From: Ostrinia nubilalis
Lineage: Eukaryota > Arthropoda > Insecta > Lepidoptera > Crambidae
NCBI RefSeq assembly: GCF_963855985.1
Contig: NC_087090.1
Location: forward strand, 14,940,501-15,004,500
Direction of reading: 5' to 3'
Length of the DNA: 64,000 nucleotides
Positions 30,701 to 42,152 of the stretch are shown piece after piece; position 1 is the stretch's first letter; every line of letters begins with the position of its first letter. The translations under genes and the position numbers were made by a program. The notes under the pieces were generated by a model. It was not told the DNA's origin and did not search any database. It worked only from the letters and a program-made list of their open reading frames with translations.

Positions 30701-32243
30701 TCTCAATATCACTTTCATCCGCATCTTTTACCTTGACTGCTTTTGGTGATCTGTAGGCATCGAGGACACACCTGAAAATGTAATGAAAGATATTAATATG
30801 TATTTATTTTGTTTATTTAATAAATATTTTCTCACTAGTGGAATTTGCCACTTTGTTTGAGTGAATATAGAAATGTTTCACTTCAATTAAAATAATTAAT
30901 AAAATTAAATAATAGCTTATTATTAACCTGATATAAACTGTATTACTGTCAAGTTCCATCAAAATCAGATGAGTAGATTTTTTATGAAAGACATACATTA
31001 ATATAAAAGACTAAATAGGACATTTGGTAAAGACTTTCTACAAGACAACAATAAGAAAAAATAAATTAACTTACTTGACAATAGATTCTGGTTGTTGATT
31101 CTTCAAATCCACTTCATCAATCAGTGTTTGTGGCAACTGTCGGAACCTTGTGAACTGTTCCGTATCTTTTTGTAGCAACCGAAGAACACTTGACAGAAAC
31201 GCTAGCACAAATGGCTGAATGTTCTGCTTATGCTCCACAGATCTCTTCATATATCCGCACAGATCGTTCATTATATCCAACGAAATGTTATTCAGAATAG
31301 TCTCCGACATATGCTTCATGTGAGTTTGGTGGGCATATAGCATAGTAATCAAAATAGCTATATCATAAGTCATATCAAATTCTGTGGTCAGAAGTTTAAG
31401 AACAATATCGTTTAGAATCTCACCTTTAAGAGTAGCCTTTGTAAATAAAAATCCCAAAACAATATAGGCTGCTGAACGAAAATCCACAATAGACGACTCA
31501 ATAGCCTTCAACACTGTTGGTAGGAGAGCGTTAATCGTCCCTTCGTTAACATGTTTCCCACTCTCTAATACTCCCAAAGCAGTTTGACAGAAGAATGCAA
31601 ACACAGTGTTCAGCTGAGAAGATCGTTCACCGAACTCTTTAACATACTTCAACGTCATCTTTGCAGTAAACTGCAACGAAGCAGAGTTGGACAGACAATG
31701 ATTGTACCAAACTTGATTACTAAGTGGAACTCCATTCTTCTGCATTGGTCGCAGCCAATTCCATCTGTTCGTATTAGCTTTTAATGGCATAATTTGTATG
31801 AAACGGACAAAAATGTTCGATCCATGGTACGGCAGTATCAATGCCATGATCGCATCCTGGTTGTACTCGTGAATATGGTACCTGTTCACAAGCCATTCTA
31901 GTGCTTTGTGTGAAGATTGGAGTAAGAAGTATGGAGAGATTTGTAATAAAAACTTTTCAATAGTTTGATCAAGATTTTGGTTGACTTCTTTGCTTTGGAC
32001 GGCTCTTTCAAATTCCTTGGACGATTGACTGAATAGGGAGTCTTCATAAACTCTAAATCCTTCGTATAATGCTATCAAATCATTCAGGCCGCTCAGACCA
32101 ATCTCATAGAAGGTGTCCCGATCTTTGAGGCCAGCCTCTTTAGGGTCAAAGAGTAATGATGCCTTCTTCTTACCCTCCTTATAAATTGCAGATTGCGGAG
32201 CTGACAGCTTTTTCAGCTGCTCCGATAAAGAAGTGGCTGCCAT
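24734..32243 (-). CDS. HEATR1: HEATR1 / UTP10 / BP28, small-subunit processome protein (2100 aa)
   Basis: This is a nucleolar HEAT-repeat protein of the U3 snoRNP / t-UTP complex, needed for rRNA transcription and 18S processing (known for the family). Coding exons on the minus strand are 32243-31075, 30771-26251, 25937-25518 and 24926-24734. All junctions have GT-AG ends and keep frame (K-C, R-L and R-L across the joins). The total is 6303 bases, giving 2100 residues against about 2140 in human. The N-terminus MAATSLSEQLKKLSAPQSA, ASLLFDPKEAG and the block HIHEYNQDAIMALILPYH are diagnostic. The middle is helical repeats, and the BP28 C-terminal domain falls in the last third of the large exon. 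I chose the ATG at 32243 because it follows the UTR splice site and matches family starts; an upstream in-frame ATG at 32372 would read through the 5' UTR intron. Introns are short and two hold transposon pieces. Confidence 0.95.
25003..25130 (-). mobile_element. RTE 3' end fragment in HEATR1 intron 3
   Basis: ATCATCATCATTTCAGCTAC, GGACGTTCACCACTGAACAT and CAGCGCCTTGCTACC match the reversed RTE tail. It has the same orientation as the host gene. Confidence 0.65.
25199..25400 (-). mobile_element. Helitron-like or RTE-tail repeat in HEATR1 intron 3
   Basis: It begins CTAGCTGACCCGGCGAACTT and has TAAATCGGTTCAGCCGTTCT and CGACTTTCTTTTATATATAT. It is a relative, with different internal sequence, of the elements at 6892 and 47971. 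The class is uncertain. Confidence 0.5.
26081..26223. mobile_element. MITE in HEATR1 intron 2
   Basis: TACAGTCACCGTCAGATAGTT-type left end and AACTATTTGATGCTGACTATA right end are inverted. An inner pair GTAGCCAAAAAG / CTTTTTGGCTAC lies symmetrically. About 143 bp, no reading frame. It ends about 27 bp from the splice donor at 26250. Confidence 0.65.
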
Positions 32244-32380
32244 TGTGTTAGAATTGATCCTTACTTTTAAATCTGAAATAAATAATACCACGACTAAGAA
32301 ACATAACCTTAAATATAAGTTTGCTAAAAACTGTTTTTGTGATTCAAACTTACGGTTGGGTAAAGAACGCAAACCATAAC
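32244..32380 (-). promoter_or_regulatory. HEATR1 5' UTR with an 81-bp intron
   Basis: On the minus strand GGTTGGGTAAAG-side sequence ends with CCCAACC before GTAAGTTT (donor at 32353-32352). The acceptor TTATTTCAG ends at 32273, leaving a 29-base UTR segment before the ATG. The transcription start is not resolved and no clear TATA box or initiator is seen. Confidence 0.6.
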
Positions 32381-34531
32381 ATGCGTTGCTTCAAGATGTT
32401 TTTCTAGGGTTTTTCGATTTTTATAGTACTTTTTCGAAATTCATCACAACAAAATCACAACAACAAATCCACGTTTTTCGTGGTTTTTGACAAATAACTG
32501 ACAGTTGACAGATCTAGAGATGAGGCATGTTGGATTATGTATACAGATCACAGAGTAAATACTTGTACTAGGTAAATTTGATACTAGTTCATAATACAAA
32601 TATTTTAAGAATAACAATTAAGCATGGCAGAGAATACTTGAGTGCAAAGGAAAAACATTATAAATATTATATTTCGTTTAATAAAAATCATCAGACATAA
32701 AACAAAATATGATATATCAGTATCAATGAATGTAAAATGCAAGGTAGAAAGAAATAGGCCACGAGCATGACAGCCGAAGGGTGGAGGAGGGTGGAGAGGT
32801 CGGTCGGACAGAGCACCGATTACGGTAACACAATATCAAAAAAGAAATTAACTTCATTTTTATTTGTCAATCAAACAAGTAATTATTACGAACTTTTAAT
32901 GCGTTGATGTTCCGCGTGACGTCACAAAGTGCTACACTGTTAAGCACGCTTTGGTTTGGTTTGACGTTACGGGCTTCATCTTTTGAACTTTGTCGCGCTT
33001 TATCTCTTCCAGACAGTTTTCGTTAGTTTGAGCACATAATAACAAATTAGAAGCCGACGCAACCATAGAGAAAAAGTAATACATAGGAAATAGAGAGCCC
33101 TCTCTGTCAAATTTTTGAACCTACTAATTGACAGCCTGGTGTTAAAATACTAAACCTACGTACGTAACGCTCACATACATACATAAAGTCCACGAACACA
33201 TACACACAGTTCACGCACACATAGGCACTCATAACCTTCAAGGAATTATTGTTTTTAAGATGTACAATGTAGAATTTTTTCAATCCATTATTTTGAAAAT
33301 ATTTATCTTTATGGTGTACGTATTGTATTATTTTCAAAACAATGGATTTGGAAAAATTCTACATTGCACAGGGAAACAAAAACTTTTGAATTTAATAATT
33401 TTACTTTATATAAGAACACACATAATATTATACACCAAAAGCGTCTTTTCGCAAAGTTTTCAATAACACTAAAAAGCATTTATTTGCACATTGAGAAAAC
33501 CAGATCACATAGTTGTGAACATAACAGAAAGTTTCTTCGCGATTCACGAATGAACGAACAAAACTCCGATGAACCAGAACAGCAGCAGGTACGAAGAAAT
33601 GAACTTGAATTTGACTCGACTCTTCAATACTTTAATAGGGCCACAGAACACTTAAACGATGGCTAAGAACTGTTTGGAAGCAAGTTTCACTTGGATGAGC
33701 GTAGTATGGAAGTTTCCTCACCCTGGACGCAACTATCGGCTGACTAATGGGACTGTTACTAATTTGAGAAATACATAAATTATAATTAAAAATTAAATGT
33801 CACAGTCATGTGCATTACTGTTACGAGATTGTGAATGAGAAACGGCAAATATTCCTAACTTGCAAAATGCAAGATTAATGAAAAAGTATACAAGGTATAA
33901 TTTGAAAATGTTTAACAATGAACCAGTTCAGTGACTCGGTAAAAAAATCGGGTTTTAATGATATTACGTTCCGTCCGTATTTTTTTGCTGCACAACTCTA
34001 GTCTCTCCGTGTCAAAAATGTCATTGTTATCAGGCGATGGGGGCGTTTGGCTAAAAATAGAATTTGTTAGAAATTGTAGGCAAAATGGCGATGGCTTTGG
34101 CAACTACCAAAAACTTTAGCGAGTTTTCGGCTAGGACACGTTTGTTAACTTCAACAGTGACGTTTTCCATTTTTTTTAGCATTGATAGCACATAATATTA
34201 TCTGTGATAGCACTTACCGCTAAACGAACCTCAATATTCTTTTAATCGCTGATAATTCTATTTTCGGCCAAACGCCTCCACTTTGTCAAACTCATCAATC
34301 AAATTCATTCATGTTTTGTTTGTTTTCGTCTTGTCGCAAGCTGCTATCATTGCAAAATTTACGTAAATTATGTCCTTCCCCCTTTGATTGTTTTGAAAAC
34401 TATTTCTGACGATAGCAGCTATTTATTTACGTCTATCAATACTCGTGTGTATCTCACTATCTCGTTCGTGTTTATGCAGCACGGTTTGGTAGGGTTTTCA
34501 TTGTGGTTTCTTTGTTCTCAGATCAACAAAA
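32381..34531. other. Divergent intergenic region between HEATR1 and PPT2
   Basis: It holds the promoters of both genes in an unresolved position, a foldback element at 33261-33370, and a short relic of MITE family D near 33733 (CAACTATCGGCTGACTAA). A 38-codon frame at 33550-33666 is not supported as a gene. TTTCTTTGTTCTCAG just before 34522 could be a splice acceptor, which would make the PPT2 leader spliced. Confidence 0.5.
33261..33370. mobile_element. Foldback MITE, 110 bp
   Basis: TGTACAATGTAGAATTTTTT and CAATCCATTATTTTGAAAAT are inverted at the right end as ATTTTCAAAACAATGGATT and AAAAATTCTACATTGCACA. Confidence 0.7.
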
Positions 34532-37500
34532 ATGGAATTAAAATTGAGTTTGTTCGGCATACTACTCCTTGCGTATCAAATTCTTTGTTATAAACCTGTC
34601 GTTTTGATACATGGCATCATGACGGGAAGTGGAAGTATGGAAATGATATCACACAGGATTCAAGAGGTCAGTACTTGAAACTTCTATCCGTAATTTATTT
34701 ATTTAGAAGGCATATTAATTTTGCCTAACTACGATAGTAGTATAAAATTGTTAAAAATAATTATTAATTTTAAACTAATAAAACATCAGATTTTGGTGAT
34801 TTTATTATCATTAAGGGATTACAAGGGATACAATCTTCAATAGTAGTTACACTACGAACGTACACTGTGACGTCATTTACCCTTGATGACTGAGATTTAT
34901 TTGGCCTTTACATACCTTTTTTTGGAATTAGACCATTTAAACATTTCAATAGCATGTTACTCTTTATCAATCAGGTCAAATTATAAAGAACCTTGGAAAA
35001 AAAACTAAATCAAAGTGTACTATACTTTCCAGAAACATCCCGGTACAATAGTGTACAACGTGAACCGGTTCGAAAGCTGGTCCAGTTTGGAGACGATGTG
35101 GCATCAAGTGCTTGAGATTGGTCTAGACGTGGCCAACATTTCGTCCAGACACCCTGAAGGGATTAATCTTATTGGTAAGTAAGAAAGAAGTAAGAAACCA
35201 TAGAATATTATGTTATTTTGTTAGGGATCTGTCTGTTAAAGTAAAATAAATTAAAAGCACATGGTATTCTGTAATGAAAATTAGTTGTTTTAGTCCTAAT
35301 CATGCTGTAGGGTTTAAAAAAGTAAAATGTAGCAAGGAAAGATTGTGGTGGTATCCAGGAAGATCCATAATTCACCACATTATATTTATGTTAATTGATT
35401 CGAATCATGTTTTATTCATAAAGATATAGAAATTTGTCATAAATAAAACAAATAATGCACGATTCTTAATAATAATATCAGTATTTCTGATTGAAAAATT
35501 GAATTTTGTAGTAGCAAAAACAATTTTCTATTTATCAATGAACAGCTCTATCAAAAGATTTTTCTATCACAATAGTCATCTATTATGTTTATAATAAATC
35601 CTAATAAAACAGTGATTGGATATTGTTTATACATGCATTCGTAAACATTCATTCAAATGCCCTCATCAGGTATGTGTAAGCTTTTGCTTATTAATCAAGC
35701 AATGGAAGAGTTGAAGTACCTATTATTACGATTTTGTGTTAATAAAGTTATTCTTATTTCTTTTTCTTAAATTCTTAACATAATCATGTTTCATTTGTTT
35801 CAAATTGTTTTCCAGGGTATTCCCAGGGTGGCTTGATAGCGCGAGGCATAGTACAAACTTTCTCAAATGTGTCTGTTGACACATTTATATCGTTGAGCTC
35901 ACCTCAAGCTGGACAATATGGAGGTATGTATCTAAATATAATAACTCAAAGGTGACAGACTGACTGACATAGTGATCTATCAACGTGCAGCCCAAATCAC
36001 TGGACGGATCGGGCTGAAATGGCATGCAGCTAGATATGACGTAGGCATCAGCTAAGAAAGGATTTAACGAAACTCTACCCCTAAGGGGGTAAAACGGGAT
36101 CCACGCGTACGAAGTCGCGGGCGGCCGCTAGTTATCTGATATAAGACTTATAATATTTTTACATTTACAGAAGATTTTTAAATAACTTTAATGTAGTCTA
36201 ATATTAAAAACTATTAAAATGCTTGTCTAGATTATCCCAATATAAAATATTGATTAATAAAAATTCCATGACCCAAATATTGTGAAAAAGAATATTGAAA
36301 AACATTGATACAATAAATTTTGTATTGCAGAATGTTAAATTATTAACACAATTGGCAACCATTATGGACTTATGGTATTTTTGCATCATTGTAAATTATT
36401 TAGTTAATTTAAACTTTACTTTGTTCATATTTTCAGCTGGATTCCTCCACCTAGTTTTCCCCGGCCTAGTCAAGGACACGGTATGGGAGCTGTTCTATTC
36501 CCGGGTGGGTCAGCACACGTCTGTAGGCAACTATTGGAACGATCCCTACCACCAGGAGCTGTACGAGACGTATAGTGTGTTCCTGCCGTATATTAACAAT
36601 CATATCAAGTAAGTAACACTTGTATGCTACTGCCTTTTCGTTCGTTTCAGCCGAAAGACGTCCACTGCTGGACAAAGGTCTCCCCCAAGGATTTCCACGA
36701 AGACCGATCCTGCGCCGCTCGCATCCAGGCCATAGCCTTTTAATGGCTACTAATACTGCCGTGCTAGCGATATCAGTAGTAAGTAACATATGAGTATTTC
36801 TCAAAAAAAATGTACGTAACGAAACGGTAGTAACGAAATAGTAAGGCCATAAGGCTTGTTATACATTGGCGAAATATTGTGAATGCTCTTTATTTATTCA
36901 ATTCGAAATATTTGTAAGTATGCACCCAAATACGGGGTAATATTAAGGGGTTAGAAATAAAATAAGGGAGTAATCATTCATACTATTTTAATAAAATTAT
37001 TTTTGTTCCATCATGTTTATCCATTTTGAGTCGTTCTCTGTAAGCTTTTTGCCTTTCGGCATTGGTTTTTGGCGGCATTCCTAAAAAAAACAAAAGAAGT
37101 AATCACATAAAAACGTAATCTAAATGATTTGATAATTTTTTGCTGGTGGCACTTCTGTAAAGCAGATAGTATCCAATCCTTTTGTTATTAACGCTCTATA
37201 TTTTTTGAAATTAATTAAGTAGTGAATATTACTATGCTTAGTCAGGTAATAACAGTATACACTCAGCATTATGTTGTACTTTTTCGTAACGTAACGAAAT
37301 TCGCAAAAAACGTAACGAAATATTAGACAAAATGAGATCAGAAACAAGTATTTTTTTGATAAAATTTGTTACAGCAAATATAAAAGCTTACTAAATGTTC
37401 GTACCACACGTATTACAAAAAATGGTTAAATGAAGACTTACCGTTCTATATAAAATCGCTGATTTTACTGCCTGTTACGAAAAAGTAATCCCACAAAACA

Positions 37501-40058
37501 CACACGTTTTCACTAATTTTCGCGATAGATGTTATGGCGGAGACGTTAGGCCAACAGCCATTCAGAGTGCAGCTATTGTTGTCCGTGTAAAATAAATACG
37601 GAATTGTTCAGAAACCATGGGAAAGTAGAAATAAATCGTAACTAAAGAGTAAATAACGAAATAGTAAATGAGAGCGACTCATTTTGTTTTTTTGCTTTAA
37701 ATTGCCAATTCATTATGACACCCCATAGAAAATCAATTTGATACAGAAACTGCGATTACTGTAGAACGATAATACAAAGAAATTTACAATAATTTAGTTA
37801 CGTATCGCATTTTATGAAACAAAAATACATGAAAAAGCTAGGGTGGCAAACAGGTTTTTGTATGAAAGGTAAAAAAGGACTATTTTTAAAATATCTAAAT
37901 ATTTGGTAATAAGTAGGATTATAGCTATAATTCTTCGTTATCTTAAAGATTAATATTCATCCTTCAAAATTGTGTGTGTGTTTTTTTTGTGTGATGATTT
38001 ATAAATATAAAACTTTTGAACTGTTTCAAAGCACACTTTTTTTTTTCAAAATGTACATTTTTTTTGAGAAATACTCATATATAACATATATGATATAGTA
38101 GTAAAAAAGTATTTAAGTATGTTTATATCCGTTGTCTAGTACCCATAGTACAAGCTTTGCTTAGTTTGGGACTAGAAGCGCAGTGTAAAATGTCCAAGGA
38201 TATTTATTATTTATTTATTATTATAACTCCATTTTTTGACAAAACTTTATTGAGCTCTTTTTAAATGAGCTGAGAGGACTTTTAACAGCAAAATATTGGA
38301 GTTACTGCCGATATCGCTAGCATGGCAGAATAGTAGTGAGTATACAAAAACCTTAGAGTATTTCTTCTCAATATTTGTATGGCCAGGTCTGGGACAACTA
38401 GAGTATTTCTAGTAAATAAAAAATACTAATGTAAAGTAATAATCTTAAGTATCAAACTATCAAAAATAGCTGATACAAATTAAAAAAAAAATCGGCAACT
38501 ACTGGAACAATCCCTACTATTTTAGGAAATAGTACTTCAAGTTTAAGTTCATCCATTAAGTTTGTTCGTATCAAGTAACGCTGTACTTTACCAATAGAGG
38601 TCGCTGTTGAGAATCAAATCCACAACCTACAAACTCCTAAGAATAGAAAATAAAAATATATTCATGCATAAATATTTTTGTATCAAGCTACTAAAATAAT
38701 TAAATTATTCAGTAGCATTTTAATATGATGCAAAATTGCAAACAAATTGCTCAGTGCCAAAATATCATTGACTTCCAATGAAAGTTTATAAGAAGAAAAG
38801 AAAATACTCTAAAAAAATTTAAAACTCGGGCAAAGTTACGGAACGAAGCTAGTTTCGAAAATTCTACGTCATTATTTCTATGCCAATGCAATGTCTCGCA
38901 CTACTGGTGCCAACTATGTGATCGCGAATTTCGCCCATCCTGTCAGCCGGTTCCATGGTGTAATGGTTAGCACTCTGGACTCTGAATCCAGCGATCCGAG
39001 TTCAAATCTCGGTGGAACCTGTCTTTTTGTTTTTTATAAATACATTTCTGATGTAGTTTTTATTTTATTTTTATCGTCATTAAAATTTTTGGGAATATTT
39101 TTTTTAATATATTTTTTTTACAATTATTACGAGCATTGCTAAATTTTTATTAGTCTGTGGATTGTTATTATTATTTTACTTAAATTAATAATAAGTACCT
39201 AATTGTTTTTTTTTTCATATTTAATTTAATTTTAATTTATGTTTTCAATAATTTTCAGGTCTGCAAAAACAGATGATTTCAAGAACAATCTCCTAAGACT
39301 GAAGAGGTTGGTCCTCATCGGAGGTCCCGATGATAACGTCATCACTCCGTGGCAAAGCAGGTTTGTAAAGAAAATATTGTTATTTTAACTTCCCTCTATA
39401 ATTCACTGCTTTAGGTAGAATTAATACAGATTGGTCCTAAAACTGAAGGTTATAACCAATGTTTTGGTAATAATAATAATGTTACTTTCTCAAGTATTGA
39501 TCATTATTATGAGTGAGAATGTTGCAGTTTCAAGTCTCTTTTTTTAGGAATGAGCAAATTTTTGTAAAGGATGGATTATTTAAATTACGTAAAACGGGAA
39601 ATGCATTTATTTTTCAGATTTTAGTCCTATGCAAAAAGTTATTGTATCAAACGCTGACCAAATTCAAACTACCTTTATTAGTATGCCCCTTTTTCAGGGC
39701 ACTAATATAAATAAATATTCCAAATATATCTTGCCCTCCTCTACCACCACTTCGAGACAACATGACGTCATCGGCTGATGCTGAGAAGTGAAGTGAGGGT
39801 GACCTTTTCGGATCAGATGAATGTTTTTTTCACTAAGAATGTTTTTTTTCTTTTTCCAGCCAATTCGGCTACTACGACGCGAACGAAACTGTGATAGAGA
39901 TGCGAGGGCAAGACATTTACAAGGAAGACCGTATAGGGCTTCGGGCACTGGACGCTAGCGGTCGTCTCCATATTGTGACGACACCTGGCGTCAACCACTT
40001 CAGCTGGCATATGAACGTCACCGTCGTCGACGACTGCCTACTGCCTTACCTAGACTGA
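34532..40058 (+). CDS. PPT2: Lysosomal thioesterase, PPT2 family (285 aa)
   Basis: The enzyme hydrolyses fatty acyl thioesters in the lysosome (family knowledge; PPT2 differs from PPT1 in substrate range). Coding exons are 34532-34666, 35033-35174, 35816-35923, 36437-36608, 39259-39360 and 39860-40058. All have GT-AG borders and sum to 858 bases. A signal peptide of about 19 residues ([20 protein letters not shown]) precedes [16 protein letters not shown]. The nucleophile is S95 in GYSQGG, the acid is D210 or D211 in [12 protein letters not shown], and the histidine is H266 in [19 protein letters not shown] and [20 protein letters not shown] are PPT2-like. The length matches insect PPT2. The 2.6-kb intron 5 carries a transposon and a tRNA gene. 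Confidence 0.94.
35945..36135 (-). mobile_element. Degraded Helitron-like or related repeat in PPT2 intron 3
   Basis: GACAGACTGACTGACATAGT, GGATCGGGCTGAAATGGCAT and a terminal GCGGGCGGCCGCTAG resemble the CTGTCTGTC ... GCTAG architecture of the other copies. Internally diverged. Confidence 0.4.
36643..36738 (-). mobile_element. RTE 3' end fragment in PPT2 intron 5
   Basis: TTTCAGCCGAAAGACGTCCA, CTGCTGGACAAAGG and GATTTCCACGAAGACCGATC match the reversed C-terminal coding end of a diverged RTE subfamily, shared with 52100-52165. Confidence 0.7.
36983..37078 (-). pseudogene. Short basic frame, possible transposon protein start
   Basis: ATG at 37078, stop at 36983; 31 residues beginning [18 protein letters not shown]. 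It is preceded on the minus strand by a T-rich tract and AG (TTTTTTTTAG), as at a splice acceptor. An AERQ-x-YRxR start is, to my memory, frequent in hypothetical proteins of insect DNA transposons. The frame stops soon after, so the copy is a remnant. Confidence 0.35.
38095..38220 (+). mobile_element. SINE tail fragment
   Basis: AAGTATTTAAGTATGTTTAT, CCGTTGTCTAGTACCCAT and CAAGCTTTGCTTAGTTTGGG match the 3' body of the SINE at 45344-45650 and the fragment at 56305-56475. No tRNA head remains. Confidence 0.7.
38949..39020 (+). tRNA. tRNA-Gln(CTG) inside PPT2 intron 5
   Basis: The cloverleaf folds fully: acceptor GGTTCCA / TGGAACC with discriminator T, a D arm, anticodon stem CTGGA / TCCAG with loop CTCTGAA (anticodon CTG at 38982-38984), and T arm with GTTCAAATC. 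There is no intron and CCA is not encoded. The Pol III stop CTTTTTG follows at once. It has the same strand as PPT2. Confidence 0.93.
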
Positions 40059-41385
40059 GAAGGAAAAAAAGTAGGTAAAAATAAAATATAATAGGAAATA
40101 TTATAACTATACGGGCTTTTGCAAGGAAAATATATTTGAAAACAAAATTATTGGGCAGAATTTAAGAAAAATACAATAATTTGAAACCAATTGTCGCAGT
40201 GATATAATAAAATATAACTTTTTTGACACCCCAAAAAGGCAATAAAAATGACAACCTGAGAGAGATTTTTTTTTAATCCTCTCAAAAAACCAACTAAAAT
40301 ATATTATTTTTTTCTAAACTATGTAATTACATTGAATTTAAGGTTTTTGTGCTATGATCTGAAATAATAGACAAATGTATTCTTCGAATTTTTTACTTTT
40401 TGTAATTACTTTCACTGTCCTTTTATTTTTAAACAGGTTTTCTTAGTAAAATTTTGTTTTAAGTAGCAGAATTTATTTATTAGCTATGTTTATTTTGTGT
40501 TTAGTCCATTAATACTTTAATTTTGTGATGGCTGACCCAAATAATAATTAAGGAAATTGTAGAAATAATTAGTAAAAATATAAGTGTGTGATTTTTAGTA
40601 TTAGTGATTTCCAGTTTTTATGATGTGACCGCATTTAAAGTTTGGCTTAAATAATAATAAAACCAGTTCAAAACAGTGATAATAATTTATAATCAATGAT
40701 AAGATATCCTCATTTAAATAAGTAGCTATAATTTTTATAATGATGCCTTTTGTATTCGCTTAAGAATAATAAAATGCTCAAAATGTAGAAATAAAAAAAG
40801 CTTAAAAATGTTAATGAATTTTCACTCAAAAATGTGTCAACTTAAATAATCTCATTAAAGAGGCCATATTTTTATATCCATTGAAGCTTTATTTAAATCT
40901 GGACTAGAATGTTTGTCAGTAATTATTAATAGTATCAATTTGTGCAAATAATAGACCTCGATATTTCGACCTTCTTAACTTTTGTGTGATGTTTAAACAA
41001 ACTTAAGTTTTAACACAAAATGACAAAACACAAATTCCCTTGTTCCTGTGTCAATAATTAGTAACAAATTGTTTTGGGGAAAAGTAAAAGTAATTATAGA
41101 CTTAATTACAATCAAGTTAACTCTAAAATTAGTAAATAAGTAACGTATTTTACAAACAAATAAAGCTGTGCGATTAATATTAAAATGTAATTAATTACAC
41201 ATATTGTAAGCAATAGCTAGTCGACGTTTTTATATCAATGAAATATACATTTTTTATAATGCAATTTGATTTTTTTTATTTACCTACAGTTCAAAAATAC
41301 ATTATGTATTGTACATTCACTGCACAGTGCATAGTTTAGGGCTAGGTCATAAATTACCTATGTATGTATATTAGGTAAGCGCTAA
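40059..41385. other. PPT2 3' UTR and downstream AT-rich DNA
   Basis: Several AATAAA words occur (for example 40080-40085, 40206-40211, 41159-41164), so the cleavage site cannot be fixed. No other gene is seen. Confidence 0.5.
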
Positions 41386-41529
41386 CGCCCGTATTCACAA
41401 ACATTACTATGAGGTCTCACAGTGCGCGTGGACGCACAGGGTGACATACGACCAATCACAGAGCTCTATTCAATGCCGTGCGTTCGATTTTCTGCTTCAC
41501 TTAAGCAAGCATCGTTTGTGAATACGCGC
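41386..41529. mobile_element. TIR MITE, about 144 bp
   Basis: CGCCCGTATTCACAAACATT and ACTATGAG at the left; CAAGCATCGTTTGTGAATAC and GCGCG at the right. The 110-codon frame overlapping it is not a gene. Confidence 0.65.
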
Positions 41530-41892
41530 GTAAGTATAGGCCTTTCATTTTATGAGTTAGTTGTTCATTCAACGTTATCTTTTACTAAAGTAAACAATTC
41601 ATTAAGGAAACCCATTAAACATGTGACAGCACGTCCAAATGAAAGAAATAGTATTGATAACACCATGAATCATAACTACTTATGTTACGTTATGTTACTC
41701 ATTGTTAGCTCTCGTAATCTAAAGGGATCACTTATCAGATCCGGTACTTCGTAACTATGCAGAGATCATACGTCATACTTCCAAATATGGTGATTTACTA
41801 CAAAACACCATTTGTGTTTGGAAGTCTCTTCCCGCTCATATGGATTTTCAATGTGACCGCAATAAGTGTCTATAACCATAAGTATATTTTAT

Positions 41893-42018
41893 CATCATCA
41901 TCATCATTTCAGCTACAGGACGTCCACTGCTGAACATAGGCCTCCCCCAATGACCTCCATATCGTATGGTTGGCAGCGGCCTGCATCCAGCGCCTTCCTG
42001 CTACCCTTTTTAGGTGGT
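41893..42018 (-). mobile_element. RTE 3' end fragment, well preserved
   Basis: ATCATCATCATCATTTCAGC, GACGTCCACTGCTGAACATA and CTGCATCCAGCGCCTTCCTG match the reversed RTE tail, close to the copy at 56133-56272. A 17-bp hairpin (AAAATGTAGGTAGTGTT / ATACTACCTACATTTTT type) follows at 42036-42073. Confidence 0.75.
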
Positions 42019-42152
42019 CGGTCTACATTATTATTAAAAATGTAGGTAGTGTTTCATACTACCTACATTTTTGTCATCATCAGTTCATTTTATTTAGTCT
42101 TCATTGCAGAAGCACGTCCCTAATATAGTAGATTCAAATGGGACCCTGACCA

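Larger units (their letters stand above)
36747..38336. mobile_element. 1.6-kb TIR element in PPT2 intron 5
   Basis: CTACTAATACTGCC and TGCTAGCGATATC at the left are inverted as GATATCGCTAGCA and TGGCAGAATAGTAG at the right. A second inverted pair lies inside: CATATGAGTATTTCTC (from 36787) and GAGAAATACTCATAT (to 38080). The interior repeats the words TAACGAAA and GTAACGAAAT. A minus-strand 31-codon frame (36983-37078) may be the relic of its first protein. A SINE tail is inserted near its right end. Confidence 0.6.

Noticed and set aside
30925..31015. Possible Helitron-like tail in HEATR1 intron 1
   Set aside because: Words such as CATCAAAATCAGATGAG and ACATACATTAATATAA are suggestive, but too short and diverged to call.
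33130..33240. ACACATAC-rich stretch as a microsatellite or array
   Set aside because: Irregular, no fixed unit; ordinary low-complexity DNA.
33550..33666. Small frame beginning MNEQNSDEPEQQQ
   Set aside because: Only 38 codons, no recognised motif, no promoter or polyadenylation signal tied to it; possible but unsupported.
41422..41754. 110-codon plus-strand frame
   Set aside because: Its first third lies in a MITE; no similarity or gene signals.
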